A stretch of 20,497 nucleotides of DNA from Obelidium mucronatum (Eukaryota; Chytridiomycota; Chytridiomycetes; Chytridiales; Chytriomycetaceae). This document shows, one piece after another, positions 1 to 7,864 of this stretch; the first letter of the stretch is position 1, and each line of letters begins with the position of its first letter. The notes under the pieces are model-generated. The model worked only from the letters and a program-made list of their open reading frames with translations, was not told the origin of the DNA and did not search any database. The DNA lies in assembly GCA_025765595.1 (NCBI GenBank), contig JAIVFH010000431.1, positions 1-20,497 of the forward strand, in the 5' to 3' direction. The translations under genes and the position numbers were made by a program.

Positions 1-2361
1 GCTGCCTTGATAGAATCCAATCGTGGGTTGGACGTAACCTGGCGGCAGAGTCACGGGAGCCGCGCTATCATCCTCTCCTCCATCTACAACTACTTGCACA
101 TGATGGCTCGTTGAATTGGTGGAATCATGCAACAACGGTGTCCGTTCTGAAATTGAACTTGTACCGACAGGTGGAGTATTCCTGTAATTCGATACAAAAG
201 TATTGTATGGATTATTCACGTCTCCGTATTTTTCAAGCTCTTCTTCCTTGAGAAAGTCGGCGATACGATCCAAAGAAACTTTGGCTCTCATCAACTTGAT
301 TGATATTTTGTTAGTTTCAATGAGAAAACTCACAAACGACATCATGAAAATACCTGCATTCCAATCATTGGCAAGACATTCAAACTAACTCCAACTTGGT
401 GCAACAACGTGACACTTGTGAATGCAGTCGCCGGATCCAGAGTATGCCCCGCAATCACAGTATAACAAAAGAAACTACTAAACACAACCAAAATCGATCC
501 ACCCCACGCAATCACGATATACCCGATAAAGTAGATCCACAACTTCACAGCCTTGGACAATTCATTGTCGCGAGACTTGGCAACGCGCTTTAAAAATTCG
601 TCTTCTCAGCCAAAGTACTTTATGATTCTGATTCCTTGGAGCGCTTCGTTGATGACTTGTGTTCTGTTGTCGGTTGCACTGGCGTATGCGAGTTGTTCTT
701 TGATCATCCATTTGCTAATGAGACCTGTGAGGGGTCCTGATACTAGGACTACCAAGAGTCCAGCCAAGGCGGAGGGACCCAGGAGGTAGAGCAATGCGGA
801 AACAGAAATGATGCATGAGATGGGTAGGTCTACAAGAGGACGGTGGATGAATCCAGCAAAGTTGTAGAGACGGTTTGCGTCGCTGGTTTGTAGTATGATG
901 AGACGTGTGTTGTAGAGCGATCGCCGAAGGCGGTATAGATTCAGTGTCGATGGGCGGGAAAGGAATAAAAGAAACCATTGCCTTTGGCGATTACGAACCG
1001 CCGAAGGCGAAGAAAAGCGAAAAATACATCGCCTTCGGCGATGAGAACCGCCTTCGGCGGCGTGATCTCGCCTTCGGCGAAGAAGGCGGTGTAATCTCCA
1101 ACCAACCTAGACATTAAAGAAACAATTTTCCCAATATTCGCCTTTTGATCTGGCTTATCAAACATACTCTTTTCCTTCTTCTTCTTTTCACCATCCGCAC
1201 CACCACCACCTCCACCACCACCACCACCATCAGTACCTCCAGAACCATCTTTACCAACACCAGCACTTCTCCTCAAAGCCTTTTCATAAATTTCGGAAAC
1301 AAGAGTACTTCTGAGATTGATTGCATTTCGTCTCGCCAAATAAAAGACCCATCCATTGACAGTGGAAGTGAAAAGTTGACCAAAGAGTAAACCGGCAAGA
1401 AGAAGGAGACCATAATATTCATTGCTGCTTGGTAAAGAGTTGCGTGGGGTTTGAAGGTAAACAATGATTCTGTTCAAAAAGAAGGTTTTTGAAAAGTCCA
1501 GGATAGCGCCAATGACGCAGCCAATAAAGACGACAATGATTCTCCATTTGAAGCAGGCGAGCAGGGCGTAAAAGAGGGTAGAAGATGCTCTTCTGTTTGT
1601 TTGACAAAAAAAGAAAGGAATCAGTGTGATCAAGCAGCACCGACTAGTACGCAACTGGAATGGCTTGAATGCACGCACAACGTTGAGTGTCTTGTCCTTG
1701 TCGGCCAGATCCCACACGTCCTCGTCCTCCAGCGGCTTTTCCTGTGCTTTGAGCAGCAGCGCGTCGATCCACGCAAACGTCATCTGGGCGGCGAACGACG
1801 CGTCCGCCTCGCGGCACGGCTCGCGCTGGCCGCCGCCGCCGCGGGCGCGCGCGCCGACAAACGTCGCCAGCCAGTAGCGCTGCGCGGCGTCCGCGAGCAG
1901 CGATGGCGCAATCGCAACCAGCGACGCGGCCGCGGCGGCGGTGGCGCCAGAGTCGGCGGCGGCGGCGGCGCGCAGCTGGGCGGCGCGCGCGGCGGCAGCG
2001 ACAACAAAGAACGCAGCAAGCGGCGGCGGGCGCGTGCGCATCGTCAGCGCCGCGGCGGCGAGCAGCTGCGCGCGCGCGTGACAAATCAGCAAATCAAATC
2101 AAAGCAAGACTCTCTCACCCACACGCCCGTCCACGCGGCCTCGACCAATAGAAACGCGCCGTCGGAAAACACGGAAAGCGACAGCGACAAAACAAGCTGC
2201 GCAAGCACAAAAATCACTTGGATGCGGTCGAGCGCTACCCAGCGCGCATTCAAGTCCGCACGCGCGTGGCTAGTCAGCACCCTGCTGAACAAGACAAGCA
2301 CACTGAGAAGCTGCAGCCCGAGAACAGTGAGCTGTCCTTGCTCGGGTAAGGGTGGAAACAT
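1..2361 (-). CDS. ABCC-family ABC transporter, 5' part (runs off the left edge)
   Basis: Exons on the minus strand are 2361-2119, 2065-1656, 1592-1107, 882-354 and 294-1. Phases match at every junction, giving 654 codons in the window. Residues 1-175 or so hold hydrophobic, Ala-rich segments (a reduced TMD0-like region). Next comes the typical ABCC entry (SFAAQMTFAWIDALL, then a DVWDLADKDK box), and the first transmembrane domain with NIGKIVSLMSSDANRLYNF and LDPATAFTSVTLL. The linker holds KVSLDRIADFL, and IGFYQGS opens the first nucleotide-binding domain at the edge; Walker motifs lie outside. The family exports organic anions or conjugates across vacuolar or plasma membranes; the substrate here is unknown. 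A poly-Gly/Lys insertion follows KALRRSAGVG. Oddities: codon 472 is TGA where the family has Trp (KYFG-stop-EDEFLKR), and intron 3 is full of hairpin repeats. The start was chosen as the first Met of the open N-terminal exon. The family call is firm; whether the gene is functional is not. Confidence 0.88.
606..608 (-). other. In-frame TGA within the ABC transporter
   Basis: The codon reads TGA between KYFG and EDEFLKRVAKSRD. ABCC proteins usually carry Trp in the matching K-Y/F-x-x-W-E motif, so a single TGG to TGA change explains it. No GT-AG intron can remove it, and the frame stays open and conserved on both sides. TGA ends many other genes here, so it is not a Trp codon in this genome. 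Options are a real nonsense allele (young pseudogene) or a sequencing error. Confidence 0.8.
922..1080. repeat. Cluster of GC-rich hairpin repeats in ABC transporter intron 3
   Basis: Six short inverted repeats lie in the 224-nt intron 883-1106: 922-932, 977-991 (imperfect), 999-1009, 1027-1043, 1048-1060 and 1068-1080. A half site follows at about 1083-1090. The core is CGCC-NNN-GGCG. The longest is CATCGCCTTCGGCGATG. Outer stem bases differ between copies but stay paired (CCGCC/GGCGG, ATCGCC/GGCGAT, TCGCC/GGCGA). The same elements occur in both introns of the minus-strand gene at 7865-10207. Confidence 0.9.
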
Positions 2362-2472
2362 GCACTTGACTGGTCAAATAAAATAATATTCTTAAAATTA
2401 TTTATTATAAACTTAAAAAACATTTTAAATAAAATTAAATAAAAAAAAAGAGAAACTAATAAAGCAATCGTA

Positions 2473-2549
2473 TTTCAAAAGTGCATTTCAAAAAAAAAAC
2501 AAGGAAAGTCGTATAAAAAGCCGTTGAAGATGAATCATCAGCGAAAAAA
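2473..2549 (+). promoter_or_regulatory. Core promoter of small paralogue A
   Basis: Two TTTCAAA boxes (2473-2479, 2486-2492) precede TATAAAAA at 2512-2519. TCAGCGAAAAAA starts at 2538, about 26 nt past the TATA box, where a transcription start is expected. The same order recurs before paralogues C and D. The ABC transporter start at 2361 is divergent, so this 240-nt interval serves both directions. Confidence 0.6.
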
Positions 2550-2600
2550 AAAGACCCATCCCACTCAAACCAAAACCAAGCGACAAGCGAAAATAAGGAA

Positions 2601-2816
2601 ATGGACCACATTGCAAACACCAAATCATCCGCCTTTGCATTCATGAACAACAAGGAAAAGAGACATCAATACAAGGTCCTTTCTCCCAGGGCCTCGCAAG
2701 AATCCGAAGTGCCCCTCGTCAACAACTCAGAATCATCATCCAGAGTCGCCGTAACGTCAAAGGGAAAGAAGGTCACTGATGCAACTACTTTGGCTTTCAT
2801 TGCCGCAGTTCTTTGA
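2601..2816 (+). CDS. Small tandem-family protein A, 71 aa
   Basis: I do not recognise this protein from any named family. It is the first of five related single-exon genes in a row. Visible parts are an N-terminal SSAFAFMNNKEK segment (residues 9-20) that matches FSFxF-plus-basic residues in the siblings, a central SPRASQESEVPLV (28-40), and a C-terminal KGKK followed by the apolar tail DATTLAFIAAVL. The tail is nearly the same as in paralogue D (DASTLAFIAAVM), so A and D form one subgroup. There is no signal peptide and the apolar tail is too short to span a membrane. The start ATGGAC fits those of C, D and E. The central Ser could be phosphorylated, which is inference. Confidence 0.72.
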   Translation: MDHIANTKSSAFAFMNNKEKRHQYKVLSPRASQESEVPLVNNSESSSRVAVTSKGKKVTDATTLAFIAAVL

Positions 2817-3156
2817 TTCATTTTGATTTTAAGGCGTTTCCATTCTATTTATAGCTATTTATTCTTGATCTCATATATAGTTATCAAATAAACCCATCTT
2901 GAACCCCTTCCCATACTTGACCGTAATCACTCATATACGCAATCAGAGCATGCTATTGAGAGCGAAAAAAAAAGCAGGGACTAGGACGCAACACGTGTTT
3001 GCATTAATTTTTCTTTTTTCCAAGGTTTTTTTTGAATTCGTAATTTCAAAACGAAAATCCCATTTGCAAAAAAAAATTAAGCAGTGCCCGTGCTACCCCG
3101 TGCAGCGAAAAGGGGCGTTGAAAAGAAAAGAAAGAAAAACAACAACAACAACAAAC
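2817..3156. other. Intergenic region between paralogues A and B
   Basis: This AT-rich spacer holds the likely AATAAA poly(A) signal of A at 2887-2892. It also holds a conserved upstream block at 2935-2956 containing CAGAGCATGCTAT, followed by AGCGAAAAAA at 2960-2969. A box TTTGAATTCGTAATTTCAAA lies at 3031-3050, and a (CAA)n-rich leader sits just before the start of B. Two of these boxes recur upstream of C. I see no clear TATA box for B. Confidence 0.55.
2887..2892 (+). terminator. Likely poly(A) signal of paralogue A
   Basis: AATAAA lies 71 nt after the stop codon of A in AT-rich sequence. Confidence 0.4.
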
Positions 3157-3477
3157 ATGCAGCGATCTAGCAAAAGCTTCTCACTCGCCTCCTTCAAGAA
3201 GAAAAAGACGCCCACCGGTACTGCTACTGCTACTGCCGCCACGGAAGTTAGCAGCCGCACCAGTACAAGCAGTACTACGTCTACTCGCACCAGTATTACC
3301 ACTTCTAGTTATTCACCCAGATCGTCGCTGACCAGAAGATTGTCGCAAGACTCATTATGCACCCTGGTTGACCAAGACGCCTTGTCCGACGCCACCACTA
3401 CTACTAAAAAGAACCAAAGAATATTGAATGCAATGCTCATGCCTCTCATTGCTTCTTTGGACGCTTCAAGCTTCTGA
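3157..3477 (+). CDS. Small tandem-family protein B, 106 aa
   Basis: No named family is recognised. The open frame extends upstream to 2899, but family alignment puts the start at 3157: MQRSSKSFSLASFKKKK matches MDRSSKTFSFSFKKK of paralogue C, and a CAA-repeat leader precedes it. A Thr/Ser-rich low-complexity stretch (about residues 18-58) makes this the longest member. The core LTRRLSQDSLCTLVDQD contains RRLS, a basophilic (PKA-type) kinase consensus. The C-terminus MPLIASLDASSF is almost identical to that of C, also at DNA level, so B and C are recent duplicates. A likely AATAAA lies at 3573-3578. Confidence 0.72.
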   Translation: MQRSSKSFSLASFKKKKTPTGTATATAATEVSSRTSTSSTTSTRTSITTSSYSPRSSLTRRLSQDSLCTLVDQDALSDATTTTKKNQRILNAMLMPLIASLDASSF

Positions 3478-3572
3478 ACCCAAAAAAAAAAAAGTCTTTT
3501 CAAGAATTTCGTTATTTTTTTTCGTATCATTGATTTTAATTATCCCCTTCCCCTCTCCTTTGTTTGTATGTT

Positions 3573-3578
3573 AATAAA
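3573..3578 (+). terminator. Likely poly(A) signal of paralogue B
   Basis: AATAAA lies 95 nt after the stop of B, preceded by GTTTGTATGTT. A similar GTTTGTAT stretch precedes the signal of C. Confidence 0.4.
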
Positions 3579-4069
3579 AAAGAGAACCTCGTACTATACG
3601 TTAAAAATCAGTGTTTGGTTTTCTTTGAAAAAGAAACGTAAAACAAAAACAAAACTCGAAAAATCGATTGAATAATGATTACTTATTCGATGATGTAAAA
3701 AAAAAAGGTTCTCATTTCGTTGACGGTTTGCAGAAGCATACAAGAAGTCGGTCTTACGCGGAAAAAAAAATAAAAAGAGCAGCGGGGCGGACTCGGCGAA
3801 GCCACAACCATTTTTTTTCCCCTGTCCTCCATCCTTATAACTGTAGCAATCGAGAAATCCTTTTTGGTTTTATTCAACTCAATTATACTTCTCCTTTCCT
3901 TGAACTACTTTCTTCTTTTGTTTGTGTTCGGACTTTAACAAGCCAAACGCTTTGCCTCTCAACTCAATCAGACCCTATCCTAGATACGCCATCAGAGCAT
4001 GCTATCATAAGCGAAAAAAAAGAAGCGTGACTGGATGTGTACCGATTTTTTTCGCTGTTTTTTTCGCTG

Positions 4070-4140
4070 TTTGAATTCCTTATTTCAAACTTTGAATCTT
4101 ATATAAAAAGCCAGCCACCCCAAATCAGCGAAAAAAAAAA
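4070..4140 (+). promoter_or_regulatory. Core promoter of small paralogue C
   Basis: TTTGAATTCCTTATTTCAAA (4070-4089) is followed by TATAAAAA at 4102-4109 and TCAGCGAAAAAA starting at 4125, 23 nt past the TATA box. The first box differs from 3031-3050 upstream of B at two of 20 positions. The TATA and TCAGCGA parts match the promoters of A and D. Confidence 0.62.
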
Positions 4141-4182
4141 CAATACAAAAACCCCCCGTTCCAAACCAAAAAAAAAATACAC

Positions 4183-4416
4183 ATGGACCGATCCAGCAAA
4201 ACCTTCTCCTTCTCCTTCAAGAAGAAGTCAAACGCCGCCGCCGCCGCTTCGCCGGTTCCAACGCTCAGCCGACGGGCTTCTGTAGACTCTATCGCCACCC
4301 TGGTTGACCAAGACACCTTGTCCACAAACAGCAGCAGCACCACTAAAAAAAACCGGAGAGGAATGGATGCATTGCTTATTCCCCTCATTGCTTCTTTGGA
4401 CGCTTCAAGCATCTGA
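4183..4416 (+). CDS. Small tandem-family protein C, 77 aa
   Basis: No named family is recognised. This is the most compact full version of the family. Residues 1-15 (MDRSSKTFSFSFKKK) form an aromatic/basic N-terminus, then a short Ala run. SRRASVDSIATLVDQD at about 29-44 carries RRAS, a PKA-type consensus. A basic TTKKNRRG stretch leads to the apolar C-terminal tail MDALLIPLIASLDASSI. It is closest to B, sharing LVDQD and PLIASLDASS. It has a single exon and a clear TATA promoter. A likely AATAAA lies at 4472-4477. There is no signal peptide. Confidence 0.75.
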   Translation: MDRSSKTFSFSFKKKSNAAAAASPVPTLSRRASVDSIATLVDQDTLSTNSSSTTKKNRRGMDALLIPLIASLDASSI

Positions 4417-4814
4417 TAAAAAAAATTTTCTATTATTAATGTTTCCCTCTTCTGCCGCGTTGTTTGTATAAAATAAAAGTCCTCATATACTATATATTAT
4501 ATTTGTTTTTTCTGAATCTTTGAAATTCCCGTTCTTTTTTTTGTTTTTGTGACAAACCAACGGAAATTGGTGTTTTGGATGGGAAACCAGCCCGGTTTAA
4601 AAATCTGCCAGCCAGGAAAAACAAGCACAGCGAAAAAAGAAAAAAAGGAATTTCCCCCCTCCTCCCTTGTAAAGTTGTGGAATTTCAAAGAATTTTTCCA
4701 TGAACTCTTTTAGTTTCAAACTCGAGTTTCAAATTCCAACCAAAACAGAAAGTATAAAAAAAAAATTTTCCTCGCCAGAAATCTTCAGCGAAAAAAGACC
4801 CACATATCACTATA
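4417..4814. other. Intergenic region between paralogues C and D
   Basis: It holds the AATAAA of C (4472-4477), one further AGCGAAAAAA at 4628-4637, TTTCAAA boxes at 4683-4689, 4714-4720 and 4727-4733, and the TATA box of D. No gene is seen here. Confidence 0.5.
4714..4796 (+). promoter_or_regulatory. Core promoter of small paralogue D
   Basis: Two TTTCAAA boxes (4714-4720, 4727-4733) precede TATAAAAA at 4753-4760 and TCAGCGAAAAAA starting at 4785, 32 nt past the TATA box. Both TCAGCGA tracts of A and D continue into GACCCA. This is the third example of the module. Confidence 0.6.
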
Positions 4815-5060
4815 ATGGACTGCACCACTGCCACCACCGCCGCTGCCACATCAAGGACTTTTTCTTTTGGCTTCTCCAAGAAAGACAAGTCTACCGCTGC
4901 TGCCGCCCCAAGTCGAAGGACACTGCGGCCTCGATCCTCCAAAGAGTCGCTAATGACACTCGTTGACTCCACCTCAGAACCAAGCAATGATGCTCCACTG
5001 AAAGGCAAGAAGAAGGGTATCGATGCATCGACACTTGCCTTCATAGCTGCTGTCATGTGA
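4815..5060 (+). CDS. Small tandem-family protein D, 81 aa
   Basis: No named family is recognised. A Thr/Ala-rich start is followed by SRTFSFGFSKKDK (about residues 13-25), the same aromatic/basic segment as in B and C. The core RPRSSKESLMTLVDS matches the RRxSxxSLxTLVD core of the siblings. The tail KGKKKGIDASTLAFIAAVM is close to that of A, so D bridges the A type and the B/C type. It has a single exon and begins ATGGAC. The 3' side has AATAAA at 5149-5154. Confidence 0.74.
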   Translation: MDCTTATTAAATSRTFSFGFSKKDKSTAAAAPSRRTLRPRSSKESLMTLVDSTSEPSNDAPLKGKKKGIDASTLAFIAAVM

Positions 5061-5148
5061 AATACAAAAAAAAAGCTGGACCAAAATTTGTTATAAATCT
5101 GTTTTTCCTGTACAAAAAAAATTACGGACTTATTATATAATCCAATTA

Positions 5149-5154
5149 AATAAA
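5149..5154 (+). terminator. Likely poly(A) signal of paralogue D
   Basis: AATAAA lies 88 nt after the stop of D, in an AT-rich spacer just before the leader of E. Confidence 0.35.
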
Positions 5155-5226
5155 AAATCGTTTTTGCAAATAAAAAAAAAAGTTAAGTATACAACACAAA
5201 GCAAAAAGAAAAAAAAAAAAAAAACA

Positions 5227-5484
5227 ATGGACTGGAAAAACAAGAACCCATTCCACAACATCTTCAACAAGAGAGCCGCTTCCGACGCGTCATCGTCGAA
5301 TCAGTATACCACTTTCTCAGCACCACAATCATCATCTTCTGTAACCTCAGTGATCCCGCGTCAACCGTCACTCAATTCTTTGAGCACCTTGGTGATGGTG
5401 CCTGACTCCAAACCAGCCAGATCCAAGAACACTGGCGTCGTTGATATTGCCACTCTGTTACCGCTGATTGGCTCCATCCTTTGA
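5227..5484 (+). CDS. Small tandem-family protein E, 85 aa (most divergent member)
   Basis: No named family is recognised. The start at 5227 (ATGGAC, MDWKNKNPFHNIFNKR) is preferred over the upstream in-frame Met at 5164, because the sequence between is an A-run leader and siblings start with MD. Residues about 42-55 (PRQPSLNSLSTLVM) match the family core. The tail VVDIATLLPLIGSIL shares the D-x-x-x-L pattern and combines the PLI of B/C with the chain end of A/D. I see no TTTCAAA-TATA-TCAGCGA module upstream, so E may be regulated differently. It has a single exon and no signal peptide. Confidence 0.65.
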   Translation: MDWKNKNPFHNIFNKRAASDASSSNQYTTFSAPQSSSSVTSVIPRQPSLNSLSTLVMVPDSKPARSKNTGVVDIATLLPLIGSIL

Positions 5485-5787
5485 TTTTGTATCCCCCCCA
5501 CTCCATTGAAAAGTAAAATATAAATTATGATATCAAACCAGAAAAAAAAAATTACACGTGATCGTAAAGAAAGGGTCTGGTTGTATTCTACGTTTTAAAA
5601 AAAATCCCATTTCAGAAGCAGTTTCAGAGCAAGTTCAACATGAGGCGTTTTCAAACGTCTCCGCAATAATAATAAAAAAATTCTATTGTTTTCAGTTTTG
5701 GATGATCCTGAAGCCGTCAATCAGGGATAAAAAGGACAACCCCCCAACGTTTTAGAAACCAAGAAAAAAAACAACCAAAACAGCCAA
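5485..5787. other. Spacer between paralogue E and the chitinase
   Basis: About 300 nt of AT-rich sequence. A TATA-like GATAAAAAGG at 5726-5735 lies 62 nt before the chitinase ATG and is the best promoter candidate. A single TTTTCAAA is at 5649-5656. No further gene is seen. Confidence 0.4.
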
Positions 5788-7659
5788 ATGCAGCTGCATA
5801 TTCTCTTATCTGTTGCTGCCGCAGCAGCAGTAGCTACCGTCTCTGCATCCACCGCCTGCACCGAGCCTTGGAATCCAACCCAGAATTACCCAGCCCAGAG
5901 CACAGTCAGCCACAATGGAATCAACTGGTCCAACAAGTGGTACGAGAATGCTGGATCAGCTCCAGGTGCATCCACCGGCGATGGTGGATGGGTTTCGAAT
6001 GGGTCTTGTGACAATGTCGATGCTGACAAGTTGAAACCATCCAAAAAGCCAAAAAAGACAACCACAAAGAAAACCGTCAAGAAAACAAGCACCAAGAAAC
6101 CAACTGTCCCGACTAAAACTACCGCCAGTCCTAAACCACCTGCCCCAACCACCGGTGGCGGCGGCGGAAACCTTGAACTGTGCCAACCAAAGTTCTCCCC
6201 TGGTACTGTGTACGGTGCCGGCCAGCAAGTTTCATACGAAGCCGTCAACTACAAGGCGTCGTACCAAACATCTGCTACCCCAGGCGGTCAGTTCAATGGG
6301 TGGACGAAAATCGGACCATGTAACCCAGAAAGCTTGAAACCACGTCCATACACTACCCCGGGGCTTATCGGGTACTGGACAACTTGGTCTCCATACTCTC
6401 GTAAACAGAATTCGATTGATAAAATCGACCTTACCGGATTCACAGCCATCAATTACGCCTTCAGTAAGTTCCTCCTCAAAATATCCAAATATCATAACTT
6501 CTAACCAAAGAAAAAAAAAAAAACCACAGTGAACGTCAACGACCAAGGAAACATCATCACCTTTGATTCCTGGGCCGACCAAAACTGGATGGCCATCTTC
6601 AACGGCCAACGCACAAAGTACCCACAACTCCGCACAATCGTCTCCCTCGGCGGCTGGTCCGGCTCCAAACACTTTTCCACAATCGCCAAATCCCCCACCC
6701 TCCGCCAAACATTTGCCCAAAACGTTCTCAAATTCATCGACTCCAAAGGCTTCGACGGCGTCGACATTGACTGGGAATACCCGGGCGGCGGCGGCATCGA
6801 ATGCAACTCTGTAGACCCCAACGACGCCGCCAACTTTGCCCTCCTCCTCAAAGACCTCCGCGCCGTCCTCGGCCCAGACAGAATCATCTCCATGGCAACG
6901 TCCGCGGAACCCTCAAAATACACTGTCAAGGCAACTAAAGTAAACTACGTCAAGGAATACATGAAATACGTGAGTTATGTCCAAATCATGACTTATGACT
7001 TTTACGGGTCATGGGTTCCGTACTCGGACTTCAACAGTCCGTTGCGTGCGCCTGGGAAGGGGGATGGAGTCAAACAACCTGCTGTGAATAGCGCTGGATA
7101 CGTTCAACCGCTGTCGCAGGAAGTCTCGGTGGACGCTTGGATCGCGGCGGGTGCAAGCCCGAAACATCTTACCAACGGGCTTGGGTTCTACGGCCGTTCC
7201 TGGTCGGTGCAATCAAACAAGGATAACGGGTTGTATCAGCAGTGCACGGGCTCAAAGAATGGGAGTGCTTGTGCGGGGATTGTTGGGGATTACTTGGATG
7301 TGAAGCAGTGGTGTGATCCTTGTAATACTTGTTACAATTCGGGGGTTTGGATGTACAATAATATGCGTGGGCAGCAGAATAGTGCGGGGATGCAGAGCGC
7401 GGCTCCTTTGGCGTCGGGTGCGACTACGGCTAGTAACGGGTGGACTCGCAAGTACTTTGACTTTGCCGAGTCCCCGACATTGTACACGCCCAGTTATAAT
7501 GGCAAGTCTTCCTTTATTTCGTACGACGATCCAGTTTCTTTGAAGGCCAAGGCTGCATGGGCGAAATCCAAAGGGTTGGGTGGTGCCATGGTGTGGGAAT
7601 TGTCTCAAGATTACAACAAGGAGTTGGTTTCTGCTGTTCGTGCTGGCTGGGGCAATTAA
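5788..7659 (+). CDS. Secreted GH18 chitinase with two CBM5/12-like modules
   Basis: Exons 5788-6463 and 6530-7659 are joined across a 66-nt intron (GTAAGT...CACAG, phase 1), giving 601 aa. A signal peptide covers residues 1-20. Two Cys-bounded chitin-binding-like modules lie at 24-74 (CTEPWN...GGWVSNGSC) and about 132-178 (CQPKFSPG...GWTKIGPC), joined by a Lys/Thr/Pro linker with a Gly run. The GH18 barrel starts near residue 188 (GLIGYWTTWSP), with SLGGWSG and the catalytic DGVDIDWEYP (acid Glu308). MTYDFYGSW and the C-terminal GGAMVWELSQD complete the expected motifs. The enzyme hydrolyses beta-1,4-linked N-acetylglucosamine in chitin, for wall remodelling or chitin feeding outside the cell. 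Base use changes along exon 2: C-ending codons to about 6930, then G/T-ending ones. It is convergent with the next gene, 205 nt away. Confidence 0.96.
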
Positions 7660-7864
7660 CGCATTAGTTCATCTTTTGAGTCTTCTTCTTTTTTACTATA
7701 TTCATTTCTGCATATCAAGAAGTAAAGCCATAGCATAAAACTATAAATCCGATTTTTTATTTAACACACAGAGCACAAAATTCATAAGAACCAAAAATAC
7801 AAAAAAAGTGAAGTAATAGCTCTTCCCGAAAAAAAAAAGTGCAGTTCAAGAATCAAAAAGGTTT

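Larger units (their letters stand above)
3478..4182. other. Intergenic region between paralogues B and C
   Basis: No convincing gene is seen in this 705-nt, AT-rich stretch. It carries the poly(A) signal of B (AATAAA 3573-3578). A second copy of the upstream block lies at 3984-4005, one mismatch from 2935-2956 over 22 nt, and is followed by AGCGAAAAAA at 4010-4019. The promoter of C is at the right end. An open frame at 3668-4030 has no family match and low-complexity composition, so I do not call it. Confidence 0.5.

Noticed and set aside
606..608. TGA read as Trp (alternative genetic code)
   Set aside because: TGA is the natural stop of all five small paralogues, the WW/LEA_2 gene and the nucleoporin gene.
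2899..3156. N-terminal extension of paralogue B to an upstream Met
   Set aside because: The sequence is A-rich leader and promoter blocks, and the family alignment starts at 3157.
3668..4030. 120-codon open frame between paralogues B and C
   Set aside because: It has no family motif, runs through A and T tracts, and overlaps the upstream block conserved between B and C.
4681..4733. Heat-shock elements upstream of paralogue D
   Set aside because: The GAATTTC and TTTCAAA spacing does not fit nGAAnnTTCn repeats.
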